This document shows, in pieces, positions 1 through 7,657 of a stretch of DNA of 28,187 bases (positions are counted from its first letter, which is position 1; each line of letters opens with the position of its first letter). The notes under the pieces were generated by a model. The model ran no database searches. It was not told the origin of the DNA and saw nothing but the letters and a program-made list of their open reading frames with translations. The translations under genes and the position numbers were made by a program. The DNA comes from Acidobacteriota bacterium (GTDB taxonomy: Bacteria > Acidobacteriota > Polarisedimenticolia > QHYA01), in contig QHYA01000013.1 in the NCBI GenBank assembly GCA_003223995.1, forward strand, positions 1 to 28,187, read 5' to 3'.

Positions 1-1
1 C

Positions 2-448
2 ATCATCACGAATCTCCATCACGCTCGTCGCTCCGAACAGTGGCGCGAGAGCGAAGGAGCAAGAATCCTCGTTCCGCAGGCCGACAGGGGCGGCTTCAAG
101 AGCCCGGTTGACGGAAGCTTCTCCAGCGGCGAGAGGCTGCCGGGAGGTCTGCTCGCCATCGGGCTGGAGGGGATGAAATCCTCCGGCGAAACGGCGCTCT
201 ACTGGGAGGGCGATAGGGGCGGCCCGGCCTCCACGGGGGTGATGATCCTGGGGGACGCTCTGATCGGAAAGCCCCCGGGAGAGCTATCGCTGCTTCCATC
301 CGAAATGGTCCCCGATGCTACCCGTGCGCGCCGGTCCCTGCGCCGCCTCCTGGAGTATCGCTGGGACACGCTTCTCGTCGGCGACGGCCGGTCGTTTCTG
401 ACAGCCGGCCGGGCGGCCCTGGAGAAGTTCCTCGCCTCCGGCGACTGA
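2..448 (+). CDS. MBL-fold-like protein, C-terminal part (5' end outside window)
   Basis: The frame is open from the first codon of the window to a TGA at 446-448, so this is the 3' part of a longer gene. The visible start reads TNLHHARRSEQW followed by GARILVPQAD. This resembles the strand-helix-strand part of metallo-beta-lactamase-fold proteins in which the usual HxHxDH metal motif has become a TNxHH-type sequence. A later GDALIG segment sits where the family carries its GD motif, and the tail (LRRLLEYRWDTLLVGDG) matches the last strand of such proteins. Substrate and activity are unknown, and the degenerate metal site may mean it is not a typical hydrolase. The next gene, 32 bases downstream on the same strand, is also MBL-fold, so the two may be co-transcribed. 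The assignment rests on motif resemblance only. Confidence 0.55.
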   Translation: MITNLHHARRSEQWRESEGARILVPQADRGGFKSPVDGSFSSGERLPGGLLAIGLEGMKSSGETALYWEGDRGGPASTGVMILGDALIGKPPGELSLLPSEMVPDATRARRSLRRLLEYRWDTLLVGDGRSFLTAGRAALEKFLASGD

Positions 449-480
449 GGGAGCATTCCCCTCGCTGGCAGGACAGCGCG

Positions 481-1347
481 ATGCAGGAGATCTCGCCCGG
501 AATCCTGCTCTTTCAGTCGGCTCTCTATGCGATGCAAAGCGGTCTGCTCCTGCCCGCAAAGAGGGACAGCACAGAAGCGCAGGCGCTTCTGGTCGATCCG
601 GGCATCCTCCCCTCCGAAGTCGAGGCCATCGCAAGGGCGCTCGATTGCGCGGGGGCCCGCGCGGGCCATGTTCTGCTGACACACTCCGACTGGGACCATC
701 TCTCCGGGGCCTTCCGCTTCGAAGGGGCCGGTGTCATCGCATCGGTGGCATATCCGGATGAGGCCGCGGTGCGCGGTGAGCAGATCGCCCAGGAAATCGA
801 CCGGTGCGTCGTGGCCGCGGGGGAAAGCCGGAGCGTACCGTTCGTCCTCCCCTCCGCCGCCAGCCTCATCGGCTCGGAATCCGAGATCGTCGGAGCCCCC
901 TACCGCGCCAGGGCCTTCCCCGCCCCCGGCCACACGGCCGACAGCATCGCGCTGCTGCTCGCCGAGAAGGGCGTTCTCTTTGCTGGGGACTATCTCTCGC
1001 CGATTGAGATCCCGTACGCCGAGTTCTCCATTGGCGAATACCGCAGAACTCTCGCGCGCTTTCGCCGGCTCCTTTCGAGCGGTCCCGTCGAGAGAGTCGT
1101 CCCCGGGCATGGACCAGCGATCTCGGCCTCCGAAGCCCTTGGAATCCTCGATGCGGACGGAGCGTACCTCGATCGTCTGGCCGAGGCCGTGAGGAGAGCC
1201 GTCGGGCGTGGAGGAAGCCGAGCAGAGGCCCTTCGGGCGGCCGGAGACGTGGAGGTCCCCCGCTTGGGATCCGACCCGGAGATCCTCGCCGGCCACGAAA
1301 GAAACGCGCGCCGCGCGGTGGACGAGTACTGGCCCGCAGCCCGGTGA
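481..1347 (+). CDS. MBL-fold metallo-hydrolase
   Basis: This is a complete 288-residue protein of the metallo-beta-lactamase superfamily (glyoxalase II-like fold). The metal motif is HSDWDH at residues 68-73, so the second His of HxHxDH is replaced by Asp70. The other ligands are in the expected places: His151 in PGHT, Asp170 in AGDYLS and His210 in VPGHG. That pattern fits a hydrolase of a thioester, lactone or similar bond, but the substrate cannot be read from sequence. There is no signal peptide, so it is probably cytoplasmic. An AGGA stretch about eight bases before the ATG is a reasonable ribosome binding site. It follows another MBL-like gene and converges with dusB, with GC-rich hairpins between them. 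Confidence 0.85.
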   Translation: MQEISPGILLFQSALYAMQSGLLLPAKRDSTEAQALLVDPGILPSEVEAIARALDCAGARAGHVLLTHSDWDHLSGAFRFEGAGVIASVAYPDEAAVRGEQIAQEIDRCVVAAGESRSVPFVLPSAASLIGSESEIVGAPYRARAFPAPGHTADSIALLLAEKGVLFAGDYLSPIEIPYAEFSIGEYRRTLARFRRLLSSGPVERVVPGHGPAISASEALGILDADGAYLDRLAEAVRRAVGRGGSRAEALRAAGDVEVPRLGSDPEILAGHERNARRAVDEYWPAAR

Positions 1348-1350
1348 GAC

Positions 1351-1399
1351 GGCCGGCGGCGGCCGCGACCGGCCGTGGGCTGCTGGGCCATGTGGCCCA
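1351..1399. terminator. GC hairpins between convergent genes, possible terminator
   Basis: Two inverted repeats fill the gap between the convergent MBL gene and dusB. GGCCGG (1351-1356) pairs with CCGGCC (1369-1374), and TGGGCC (1384-1389) pairs with GGCCCA (1394-1399) around a four-base loop. Neither is followed by a T tract, so intrinsic termination is only suggested by position. Confidence 0.3.
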
Positions 1400-1410
1400 C
1401 CTTCCGCGGT

Positions 1411-2409
1411 TCAGGCGACGAGGCTGGCGGGGGCGGGCTGAAAGATCTGGCTTTCGAAGAACACTTCGAGGAAGTCGAGGAGCTGCATCACCGTTTGCGC
1501 CTCGCCGATGCGCGCCCGCAGGAGCCGGCCATTGGGCAGGCCGCGGCTGTACCAGCCGGTGAAGGTTCGCATCTTGTGCAGCGCGAACTTCTCGTCCTCG
1601 CTGGCCGTGATGAGGGCGAAATGACGGCGGATGTGCTCCCGACGCTCCTCCAGCGTCGCGGCGGGGCGCCGTCGCCCCGACAGCAGCGCTGCCGCCTGGG
1701 CGAAGATCCAGGGGTTCTTCAGCGAGGCGCGTCCGATCATGACCGCATCGCAGCCGGTCCGAGACATCATCTCCAGGACGTCCTCCGGCTCCTCCACGTC
1801 GCCGTTGCCCACGACCGGGATGCGAAGGGCTTCCTTCAGCCGGGCGATCCTGTCCCAGTCCGCGCGTCCCGTGTACATCTGCTTTGCGGTGCGGGGATGG
1901 AGCGCGACAGCCGTCACTCCCTCCCCTTCGCAGATCCTCCCCAGCTCCACCCAGTTGGCCCTGGCCTCGTCGATGCCGGCGCGAAACTTCACCGTGAGGG
2001 GGATCCCGATCCTCGACCGCACCACACGGATGATCCGCCGAGCGAGTGCCAGGTCCCTCATCAGCGCGGCCCCAGCGCACCCCTTGAGGATCTTGTTGGC
2101 GGGGCAGCCCATGTTGATGTCGCAGACGTCGGCGCCGACCCCCTCGACGATCGCGGCGGCGTCGGACATCCGGCCGGTGTCCGAGCCGTAGATCTGGATC
2201 GCCAGCGGCCGCTCCTCGTGCTCGAAGGCGATCTTGTTCAGCGTCGTCTCGATCCCCCGCGTCAGCGACTCCGAGGAGATGAACTCCATCGACACCAGGC
2301 CGACGCTGCCGATCTCGCGGATGACGCGCCGGTATGCCCGGTCCGTGATTCCCGCCATCGGCGCGAGGATCAAGGGCGGATCGATGGGAACGGGGCCGTA
2401 ATGGAGCAT
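1411..2409 (-). CDS. dusB: tRNA-dihydrouridine synthase
   Basis: This 332-residue protein is an FMN- and NADPH-dependent enzyme that reduces uridine to dihydrouridine in the D-loop of tRNA. The TIM-barrel start LAPMAGITDRAYR (residues 15-27) is diagnostic. The NMGCP motif at 99-103 carries the catalytic Cys102, followed by the usual KILKGCAGAALM. Further on come HPRTAKQMYTG, GNGDV and GCDAVMIGRASLKNPW, which bind FMN phosphate. Length and motifs fit the DusB branch best, although DusA/DusC cannot be excluded from motifs alone. It is the last gene of a minus-strand run, ten bases after the parvulin gene, and is probably co-transcribed with it. Confidence 0.93.
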   Translation of the reverse strand: MLHYGPVPIDPPLILAPMAGITDRAYRRVIREIGSVGLVSMEFISSESLTRGIETTLNKIAFEHEERPLAIQIYGSDTGRMSDAAAIVEGVGADVCDINMGCPANKILKGCAGAALMRDLALARRIIRVVRSRIGIPLTVKFRAGIDEARANWVELGRICEGEGVTAVALHPRTAKQMYTGRADWDRIARLKEALRIPVVGNGDVEEPEDVLEMMSRTGCDAVMIGRASLKNPWIFAQAAALLSGRRRPAATLEERREHIRRHFALITASEDEKFALHKMRTFTGWYSRGLPNGRLLRARIGEAQTVMQLLDFLEVFFESQIFQPAPASLVA

Positions 2410-2419
2410 CCGGGACGGC

Positions 2420-2947
2420 CTACTTCAACCGCTTGATGATGTGCCAGCCATAAGGGCTCGTCCGGGGATCGTAGTCGGCCATGCCGATCTCCTGGACCTT
2501 CAACTTGAAGCCGACGTTTCCGAATGCCGGGACCATCGAGGGGCGGGCGTGCTCGCCTGAGACCTTCGTGACCCCATTGTTCGACATCGAGTAGATGCCG
2601 GGAGGGGCGTCGTCGGTGTACTGCTTCACCAGGGCGTCGAAGGGCTCCCCTTTCTGCGCCCGGGCGAGGATCTCGTACGCCAGGGCCTTCGCCTCATCCT
2701 GGGAGCGGGTGATGTTCTTGCCAGGGATGCTCCCCTTGAAGGCGATCAGGACGTGCTGGACGGTGATGTGCTCCGGTTCGGCGGCGGGCACGGCAGGGGG
2801 CGGCTGCTCCGCTACGGCCGGAGCCGGGGCCGGGGCGGGGGCCGGAGCTTGCTCCGGAGCCTTGTCGCCGGTTGCCCCCAAAGCTGCGAACGAGGTCGGA
2901 AAAATCAGCAGAAAGACAAAAGCCGATCGAGAAAGAGTCGCTCTCAT
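2420..2947 (-). CDS. exported parvulin-type peptidyl-prolyl isomerase
   Basis: This 175-residue protein starts with a signal peptide (basic MRATLSRS, hydrophobic FVFLLIFPTSFAALGA). A proline/alanine-rich linker follows at about residues 28-58. The rest is one parvulin (PpiC/rotamase) domain: VQHVLIAFKG at the start, EAKALAYEILARAQKGEPFDAL in the middle, and the closing SPYGWHIIKRL strand that is typical of the fold. It should catalyse cis-trans isomerisation of prolyl bonds in the periplasm and help fold exported proteins. A strong Shine-Dalgarno (AGGAGG) lies about eight bases before the ATG. A possible promoter lies in the 58-base gap to the upstream patatin gene. The family is clear; the client proteins are not. 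Confidence 0.85.
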   Translation of the reverse strand: MRATLSRSAFVFLLIFPTSFAALGATGDKAPEQAPAPAPAPAPAVAEQPPPAVPAAEPEHITVQHVLIAFKGSIPGKNITRSQDEAKALAYEILARAQKGEPFDALVKQYTDDAPPGIYSMSNNGVTKVSGEHARPSMVPAFGNVGFKLKVQEIGMADYDPRTSPYGWHIIKRLK

Positions 2948-2974
2948 CAGGTCCTCCTCAAGAAACAGGCCCTT

Positions 2975-3002
2975 ATCCTATACGAAGTATCCGTTCCGTC
3001 CA
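2975..3002 (-). promoter_or_regulatory. possible sigma-70 promoter for the parvulin-dusB pair
   Basis: On the minus strand TGGACG (2997-3002) and TAGGAT (2975-2980) are separated by 16 bases. Each matches the consensus at four of six positions. The predicted start would leave a leader of about 20 bases that contains the AGGAGG of the parvulin gene. Confidence 0.35.
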
Positions 3003-3005
3003 TGC

Positions 3006-3836
3006 TCAGACCACCTTCTCCTTCGGGGTCTCAGGCAGCCAGGAGCGGATGCGCGATAGCGCATCGGGGGTGACGGCGCGCTCTCCCGCCTCGACCTGCC
3101 GGCTCACCAGTCCGCGGCGTGTCACGATCGTCCCTCCCAGCCCCACGCGTGGGCGCAGGATGACCAGCCGATCCTTGAGCGGCCCCTTGGCCAGGTGCCG
3201 CCGGCGGAGGGCGCCTCGCGGGTCGCGCCCGATGTCCACCGCGATGACGCAATCGGCGGAGATCGGAGGGGCGAAGGCCCGCTCCACCGGCACGGAGTCG
3301 ACGAGCCCGCCGTCGATCAGCCGGTATTCGCTGCTGCGGCCCTTGACGGAGAACGGGCCGAGGATAAACGGCACGGCGGCGCTTCCGCGCACTGCCTGCC
3401 CGAGACCGAGCCCATCGTTGTCCTGCCCCGTCGCGAAGAGGATCAACCGGCGGGATCTGAGGTCGAAGGCAAGAATGCCGATCTTCTTGACGCCATGATG
3501 AAGGACATCGAAGGAGGCCCGGTCCAGCAACGTGAGCCACTCCTCGATCCGTCCGGCGTAGCCGGAGGCCATCCGCGACAGGGCCGGGATGCGCGAGCGG
3601 GAGGCGCCGTAGGCGAGCAGCATCCGCGAGCCGAGCTGCGAGACCTGCCCGATGCATTCGTCCACGGGCCATCCCACCCCCGCGTGGTACCCGGCGATCA
3701 GGGCCCCGGCGGAGACCCCCACGATCGCGTCGATAGGGACGTTTTCGCAGCGCAGCCGCCTGAGCACTCCGAGAGAGGCGCGCCCCCTGAAGCCGCCCGC
3801 TCCGAGCACCAGCGCGATCGAGGGGCGCAACGTCAC
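3006..3836 (-). CDS. patatin-like phospholipase
   Basis: This 276-residue protein has the patatin/RssA-type catalytic plan. An oxyanion-hole loop, LGAGGFRGRA (residues 11-20), comes first. The nucleophile elbow GVSAG at 40-44 carries Ser42, and the DGG triplet at 175-177 supplies the dyad Asp175. The family cleaves acyl esters of phospholipids or other lipids. No signal peptide is visible, so it probably acts in the cytoplasm or at the inner face of the membrane. Its ATG overlaps the stop of the selenoprotein-like thioredoxin/NHL gene by four bases (ATGA), which implies translational coupling. Substrate and physiological role are not visible. Confidence 0.88.
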   Translation of the reverse strand: MTLRPSIALVLGAGGFRGRASLGVLRRLRCENVPIDAIVGVSAGALIAGYHAGVGWPVDECIGQVSQLGSRMLLAYGASRSRIPALSRMASGYAGRIEEWLTLLDRASFDVLHHGVKKIGILAFDLRSRRLILFATGQDNDGLGLGQAVRGSAAVPFILGPFSVKGRSSEYRLIDGGLVDSVPVERAFAPPISADCVIAVDIGRDPRGALRRRHLAKGPLKDRLVILRPRVGLGGTIVTRRGLVSRQVEAGERAVTPDALSRIRSWLPETPKEKVV

Positions 3837-5392
3837 AGACCTTTCAAGAAAAGGGTCCTGACCCGTGCGCTCTGGATCTCGACGATGCGGACGGCGTGGT
3901 TGTTGGTGTCGGCCACGTAGAGATCGCCGGCGAGAATCGACAGCCCTCCCGGCTCGTTGAACTCGGCCTGATGTCCGTCTTCGCGGCCAGGGCGGCCCGA
4001 GCCGGCGAAGCGGGCCGCCGAGCCGGTCTCCGGGTCGAGTTTCTTGACGCGATGGTTGTAGGTGTCGGCGATGTAGAGCTGCCCGCCGTTCAGGGCTACG
4101 TCCAGAGGGTGCTGCAGGAGGACCTCGCTGCCGGTCCCGTCGCGGTCGCCAAAATCGAAAAGCCCCACGCCGACGATCGTCCGCACTCGTTCCTTTCCCT
4201 TCGGATCGGAGAGAGGAACGGCGCGGATTGCCGAGGCTTCGCTGTCGGCGACATAGAGAACGTGCCCGTCGGTGGCTAGACCGCTCGGCTGGTTGAAGGA
4301 GGCGCTCAGGCGCGGCCCGTCGGCGAGCTGCTCGAGTCCGTTCCCGGCGAAGGGGCCGATCTCACCGGCCTCGAGATCGAACACGCCGATCTGATGGGAG
4401 CCGGCAAGCGCGATGAAAAGGCGTTCTCCTGCAATGACGAGATCCCAGGGGGATGAGATCGGGATCTTGCGGGCGGGGCCGCTTCGGACGGGCCCGAGCC
4501 CCTGAGCTCCAACGCCCGCGATCGTCTCGACGAGACGCCGCGCGAGGTCGATCCGGCGGATGGTGTGGCTTTCGGAGTCCGCGACGTAGAGGAAACCGCC
4601 GGCGAGGGCCATCCCCTGCGGAGCGGAAAAGCACGCCTCCTCGAAAGTTCCGTCTCTCCAGCCGCCGTTGCCGCTTCCGATGACTGTCTTGACGTTTCCA
4701 TCGGGGTCCGAGACGACCACGCGATTGCCGCCGCTGTCGGCGATGAAGATCCGCTCCTCCGAAGCGAGCAGCTTGCCGGGAAACAGCGGCCCGGAGGTGG
4801 TCCGGGAAACGCTCGCGCCGCCGGGTCCCGCCGCGGGGCCACCGCCCGGGAGGACGCCCACCGCCTCCACCGGCCCGCCGCCGCCCGGGTTGCCTGTGCC
4901 CCCGCCGGCCGCGAGCACGGCGGGGCTGCGGTGAAGCCGTCCCTTTGCGTCCTCGTTGCGGATCATCGCCGCGAGGAAGGGGGCGAGAGCTTCGTAAGGG
5001 CTCTCCCCGGCCTGCACCGCCGCCACGCGCCCCTCCGGGTCGATCACGGCGATGGTGGGCCAGGCGCGCACGCCGTAGGCTCGCCAGACGCTGAAGCGGC
5101 TGTCGTTGACCACCGGATGGCGGACGCCATACTTCAGGACTGCCTGATGGATCCCCTCGCTGATCCTTTCCCTGTCGAACTTGGCGGAGTGCACGCCGAT
5201 GACCTGGACCTCCTGACCGAACGCGTCCTCGACCTTCCTCAACTGAGGAAGCTCATGCAGGCAGTTGATTCAGCCGTAGGTCCAGAAATCGAGCAGGACG
5301 ATCTTCCCGCGCAGGTCGGCGAGCTTCAGAGGCTTGTAGGAGTTGATCCACTCGAGGCCTTCGGGGAATTCCGGCGCATGGACGGGGTTCAC
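3833..5392 (-). CDS. thioredoxin-like NHL-repeat protein, probable selenoprotein (Sec41)
   Basis: Read from GTG at 5392, which overlaps the accA stop as GTGA, this gene gives 519 residues if the in-frame TGA at 5272-5270 is read as selenocysteine. Residues 1-120 are a thioredoxin fold. LLDFWTYG-U-INCLHELPQLRK replaces the CCINC-type motif known from the NHLRC2-like family, so Sec41 and Cys44 form a UxxC redox pair. IGVHSAKF and RAWPTIAVIDPEG follow, as the family expects. A Gly-rich linker (about 145-175) leads to a beta-propeller of NHL repeats with recurring LYVADSE, LYIADTYNHRV and LYVADTNNHAV strands. A hairpin just after the TGA fits a bacterial SECIS element (5234-5251). No signal peptide is seen. 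It overlaps the patatin gene downstream. A Cys-to-stop error is the alternative; the hairpin argues against it. Confidence 0.85.
5234..5251 (-). promoter_or_regulatory. candidate bacterial SECIS hairpin
   Basis: CTTCCTC (5251-5245) and GAGGAAG (5240-5234) form a perfect seven-pair stem around the loop AGTT. After one G-G mismatch, two more pairs (A-T, G-C) extend it. The loop G lies 27 bases after the in-frame TGA. Bacterial SECIS models ask for a short stem with a G among the first two loop bases, about 16-37 bases downstream of the UGA, and this hairpin meets both conditions. SelB would bind it to insert selenocysteine. The hairpin also codes for ELPQLRK of the thioredoxin domain. Confidence 0.7.
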
Positions 5393-6230
5393 CCCATCAC
5401 CTCGGTGAATCGTCCCATACGGCGGAACTTCAGGTAGCGTTCCCTGATGCGCTCTTCCGGGTCGAGGGCCGAAACCTCGTCCAGTTGCCGCGACAGGACC
5501 TCGCCGACGATCTTCGCGGTTCTGGCCGGGTCGGCATGCGCCCCTCCCTCCGGTTCGGGGATCACTTCGTCGATGACCCCCAGCTCCCGCAGGTCCTGGG
5601 TAGTCAGTCTCAGGGCGCGCGCCGCATCCCGCGCCATCCCCTGGTCGCGCCAGAGGATCGCGGCGCAGCCTTCGGGCGGGATCACGCTGTAGATCGCGAA
5701 CTCCTGCATCAGCACGAAGTCGCCGATTGCGATGCCCAGCGCGCCGCCGCTTCCGCCTTCCCCGCTGACCAGGACGTCAGGATGGGCCGGCGGAACTTCT
5801 CGGCGATGCGCATCACGCGCAGGGCCTTGCGGTAACCTTCCGGCCTCGGCATTCCGAAGTTCCGCCGCACCTTTTCCTTTGTGTCCCTTCCCTTCTGGTG
5901 CCCGATGACGGCGATGGCGTGCCCGAGGAAGAAGGCGAAGCCCGCTACGATGGCCGGGTCGTCGGCGAATTTCCGGTCGCCGTGGACCTCGACGAAATCG
6001 GTGCAGAGGTGCTGGATGTAGTCGAGCGTGTAGGGTCGGCGGGGATGGCGGGCGACGAGGGTCTTCTGCCAGGGGGTCAGGCGGGAGTAGATCTCACGGC
6101 GCAGCTCGGAGAGCCTCTGCTGGAGCCGCTGGATCTCGCGCTGCTTGGCATCGTCGCTGAAACCGGACAGCTCCTCGATGCGCCTCTCGATCTCGATGAT
6201 CGGCTGCTCGAAGTTGTCTTCTTCCGCCAT
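5389..6230 (-). pseudogene. accA: acetyl-CoA carboxylase carboxyltransferase alpha subunit, internal deletion and frameshift
   Basis: The first part (ATG at 6230) is normal AccA: IIEIERRIEELS, ARHPRRPYTLDYI, GHQKGRDTKEK, NFGMPRPEGYRKAL, EKFRRPIL. The last part in another frame is also normal: VLVSGEGGSGGALGIAIGD, IYSVIPPEGCAAILW, IDEVIPEPEGGAH. Between them, near 5770-5785, the TPGAYPG/AEERGQ block of about 37 residues is absent and the frame shifts. The span is 842 bases where about 955 are usual. AccA with AccD transfers carboxyl from biotin to acetyl-CoA in fatty acid synthesis, and the lost block is part of the active centre. As read, translation would end after a 173-residue fragment. 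The gene is normally essential, so an assembly deletion is likely; a second copy elsewhere is possible. Its stop overlaps the start of the thioredoxin/NHL gene. Confidence 0.88.
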
Positions 6231-6265
6231 TCCTCTCCCGGCCGAACCCGACGGGCAATCGCGGC

Positions 6266-6294
6266 AGTCTTGCCCGAGGCCTTTCCCCTGTCAA
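6266..6294 (-). promoter_or_regulatory. probable sigma-70 promoter for accA and downstream genes
   Basis: On the minus strand a perfect TTGACA (6289-6294) and AAGACT (6266-6271) are 17 bases apart in the 134-base gap between cca and accA. The predicted start leaves about 29 bases of leader, with GAGAGG before the accA ATG. Confidence 0.55.
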
Positions 6295-6364
6295 GGCTCG
6301 GGGGGCAAAGAGGCGGGTGGTCGTGGGGCCGCCCGCAACGCGCAGAGCGCCTGGGTCGCGCCCT

Positions 6365-7654
6365 TCACCCCTCCAGATCACCGGCCAGGCGTCTGGCCAT
6401 CCCCGCTTCCTCCTCCGGCGTCTTCACAATGCCGTCCAGCCGGGCGGCGAGGATCTCCCGCAGGATCCTCCCGTGGGCAGGCCCGGGGGGGATCCCCATC
6501 CGGATCAGATCGTCCCCTCCAAGGGCTGGCCGGACGCGGCTGAGGCGGTTCAGATGAGCGACGACCGCCCCTTCGACCTCCGGCGAGAGCGCCGCCGCCG
6601 CGAGCGCTTCCTCTGCGCTGGACCGCTCGAGAGCAAAGTAGATCCCACTCGCGGAATCGAGGAGCGGCGCCAAGCGCAAAGCCAACCCTCTGGCCTCCGC
6701 GACCGCTCCGATCGCCAGCTCCCTGTCTCCCCCGCGCAGGTCGAGGCGGTCCGCTAGACGCTGCACATCTGTGGCCCGGTTCTCAGCGAGCAGCATCGAG
6801 ACAAACAGGGCCAGCCGGCGTGGCTCGCCGCCTTCCGCGAGCGGTCGTGTCCGATCCAGCAAAGCGTCCAGACGCCCAAGCCGCGCAAGGGCTTCCTCCG
6901 AAGCGGCCGCATCTGGGAAGATCGCGGACAGGAGACCGCTTCCGGCGAGGAGCTCTGCGGTTCGCCTCAGCGGCATCTCCAGAAGAAGGAGCGACAGCTC
7001 GCGCCGCAGCCGGGAGCCGGAGAGCAGATCGAGAACTCCCTGCCTCGAGGCCTCCGACATCCATCGCGAGGTCCCTTGCTCGAGCCTGAATCCGAGCCGG
7101 TGGGCGAACCTCACGGCTCGCAGGGCCCGCGTCGGGTCGTCGATGAAAGACCGGTCGTGGAGGACGCGGATGAGACCGAGGTGCAGGTCTCGCACTCCTC
7201 CGCATGGGTCCCGGAGCTTCCCGAAGCAAGCGGGCTCGACGTGGATCGCCAGGGCGTTGATCGTGAAGTCGCGCCGCAGCAGGTCCTCATCGATGCCGGC
7301 GGGTTCGACCACGGGAAGAGCCGCCGGAGAGGGGTAGATCTCTCGCCGCGCGGAGGCCAGGTCGATTGTCTCTCGCTGGGGCAGCTCGAGCTTTGCGGTG
7401 CCGAAGCGCGTGGGAGAGCGGGCTGTTCCTCCCAGTCTGGCCGCCAGTTCCCCGCCCAGCGCCGTGGCGTCTCCCTCGACGACCAGGTCCAGCTCGCGCA
7501 CGGGCCTGCCGAGCAGCAGGTCGCGAACGCAGCCGCCGACCAGACAGCATGCCGCCCCTCTCCCCGCGGCCAGGCGCCCTGCCAGCTCGATCAGCTCGAT
7601 GCGCTGGGGGGAAAGCCGCTGCCGGAGTATTTCCGAACGGCGGGTGGCGCGCAT
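6365..7654 (-). CDS. cca: CCA tRNA nucleotidyltransferase / poly(A) polymerase family (class II)
   Basis: This is a 429-residue class II nucleotidyltransferase. The head domain has LVGGCVRDLLLGR (38-50), the metal motif, FGTAKLEL, and RRDFTINALA (127-136). The next conserved block is SFIDDPTRALRAVRFAHRLGF. Helical neck and body regions with many Leu/Ala/Arg follow. The metal motif reads E54-L-D56 instead of the usual D-x-D, a conservative change. The family adds or repairs the 3' CCA of tRNA, or adds A-tails. The three tRNA genes in this window already encode CCA, so repair or tail synthesis is the likelier job. It starts three bases after the xerD reading ends and is probably co-transcribed with it. 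Confidence 0.88.
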   Translation of the reverse strand: MRATRRSEILRQRLSPQRIELIELAGRLAAGRGAACCLVGGCVRDLLLGRPVRELDLVVEGDATALGGELAARLGGTARSPTRFGTAKLELPQRETIDLASARREIYPSPAALPVVEPAGIDEDLLRRDFTINALAIHVEPACFGKLRDPCGGVRDLHLGLIRVLHDRSFIDDPTRALRAVRFAHRLGFRLEQGTSRWMSEASRQGVLDLLSGSRLRRELSLLLLEMPLRRTAELLAGSGLLSAIFPDAAASEEALARLGRLDALLDRTRPLAEGGEPRRLALFVSMLLAENRATDVQRLADRLDLRGGDRELAIGAVAEARGLALRLAPLLDSASGIYFALERSSAEEALAAAALSPEVEGAVVAHLNRLSRVRPALGGDDLIRMGIPPGPAHGRILREILAARLDGIVKTPEEEAGMARRLAGDLEG

Positions 7655-7657
7655 CGA

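Noticed and set aside
199..1296. A 365-residue minus-strand frame
   Set aside because: It is antisense to two MBL-fold genes with recognisable motifs and has no family features of its own.
2821..2860. CRISPR-like or other functional repeat in the parvulin gene
   Set aside because: It is only the coding sequence of a Pro/Ala linker with repeating codons.
3833..5242. Thioredoxin/NHL gene starting at TTG 5242
   Set aside because: This start lies just behind the in-frame TGA and removes half of the thioredoxin fold. The upstream frame carries clear family sequence and a GTG start overlapping accA.
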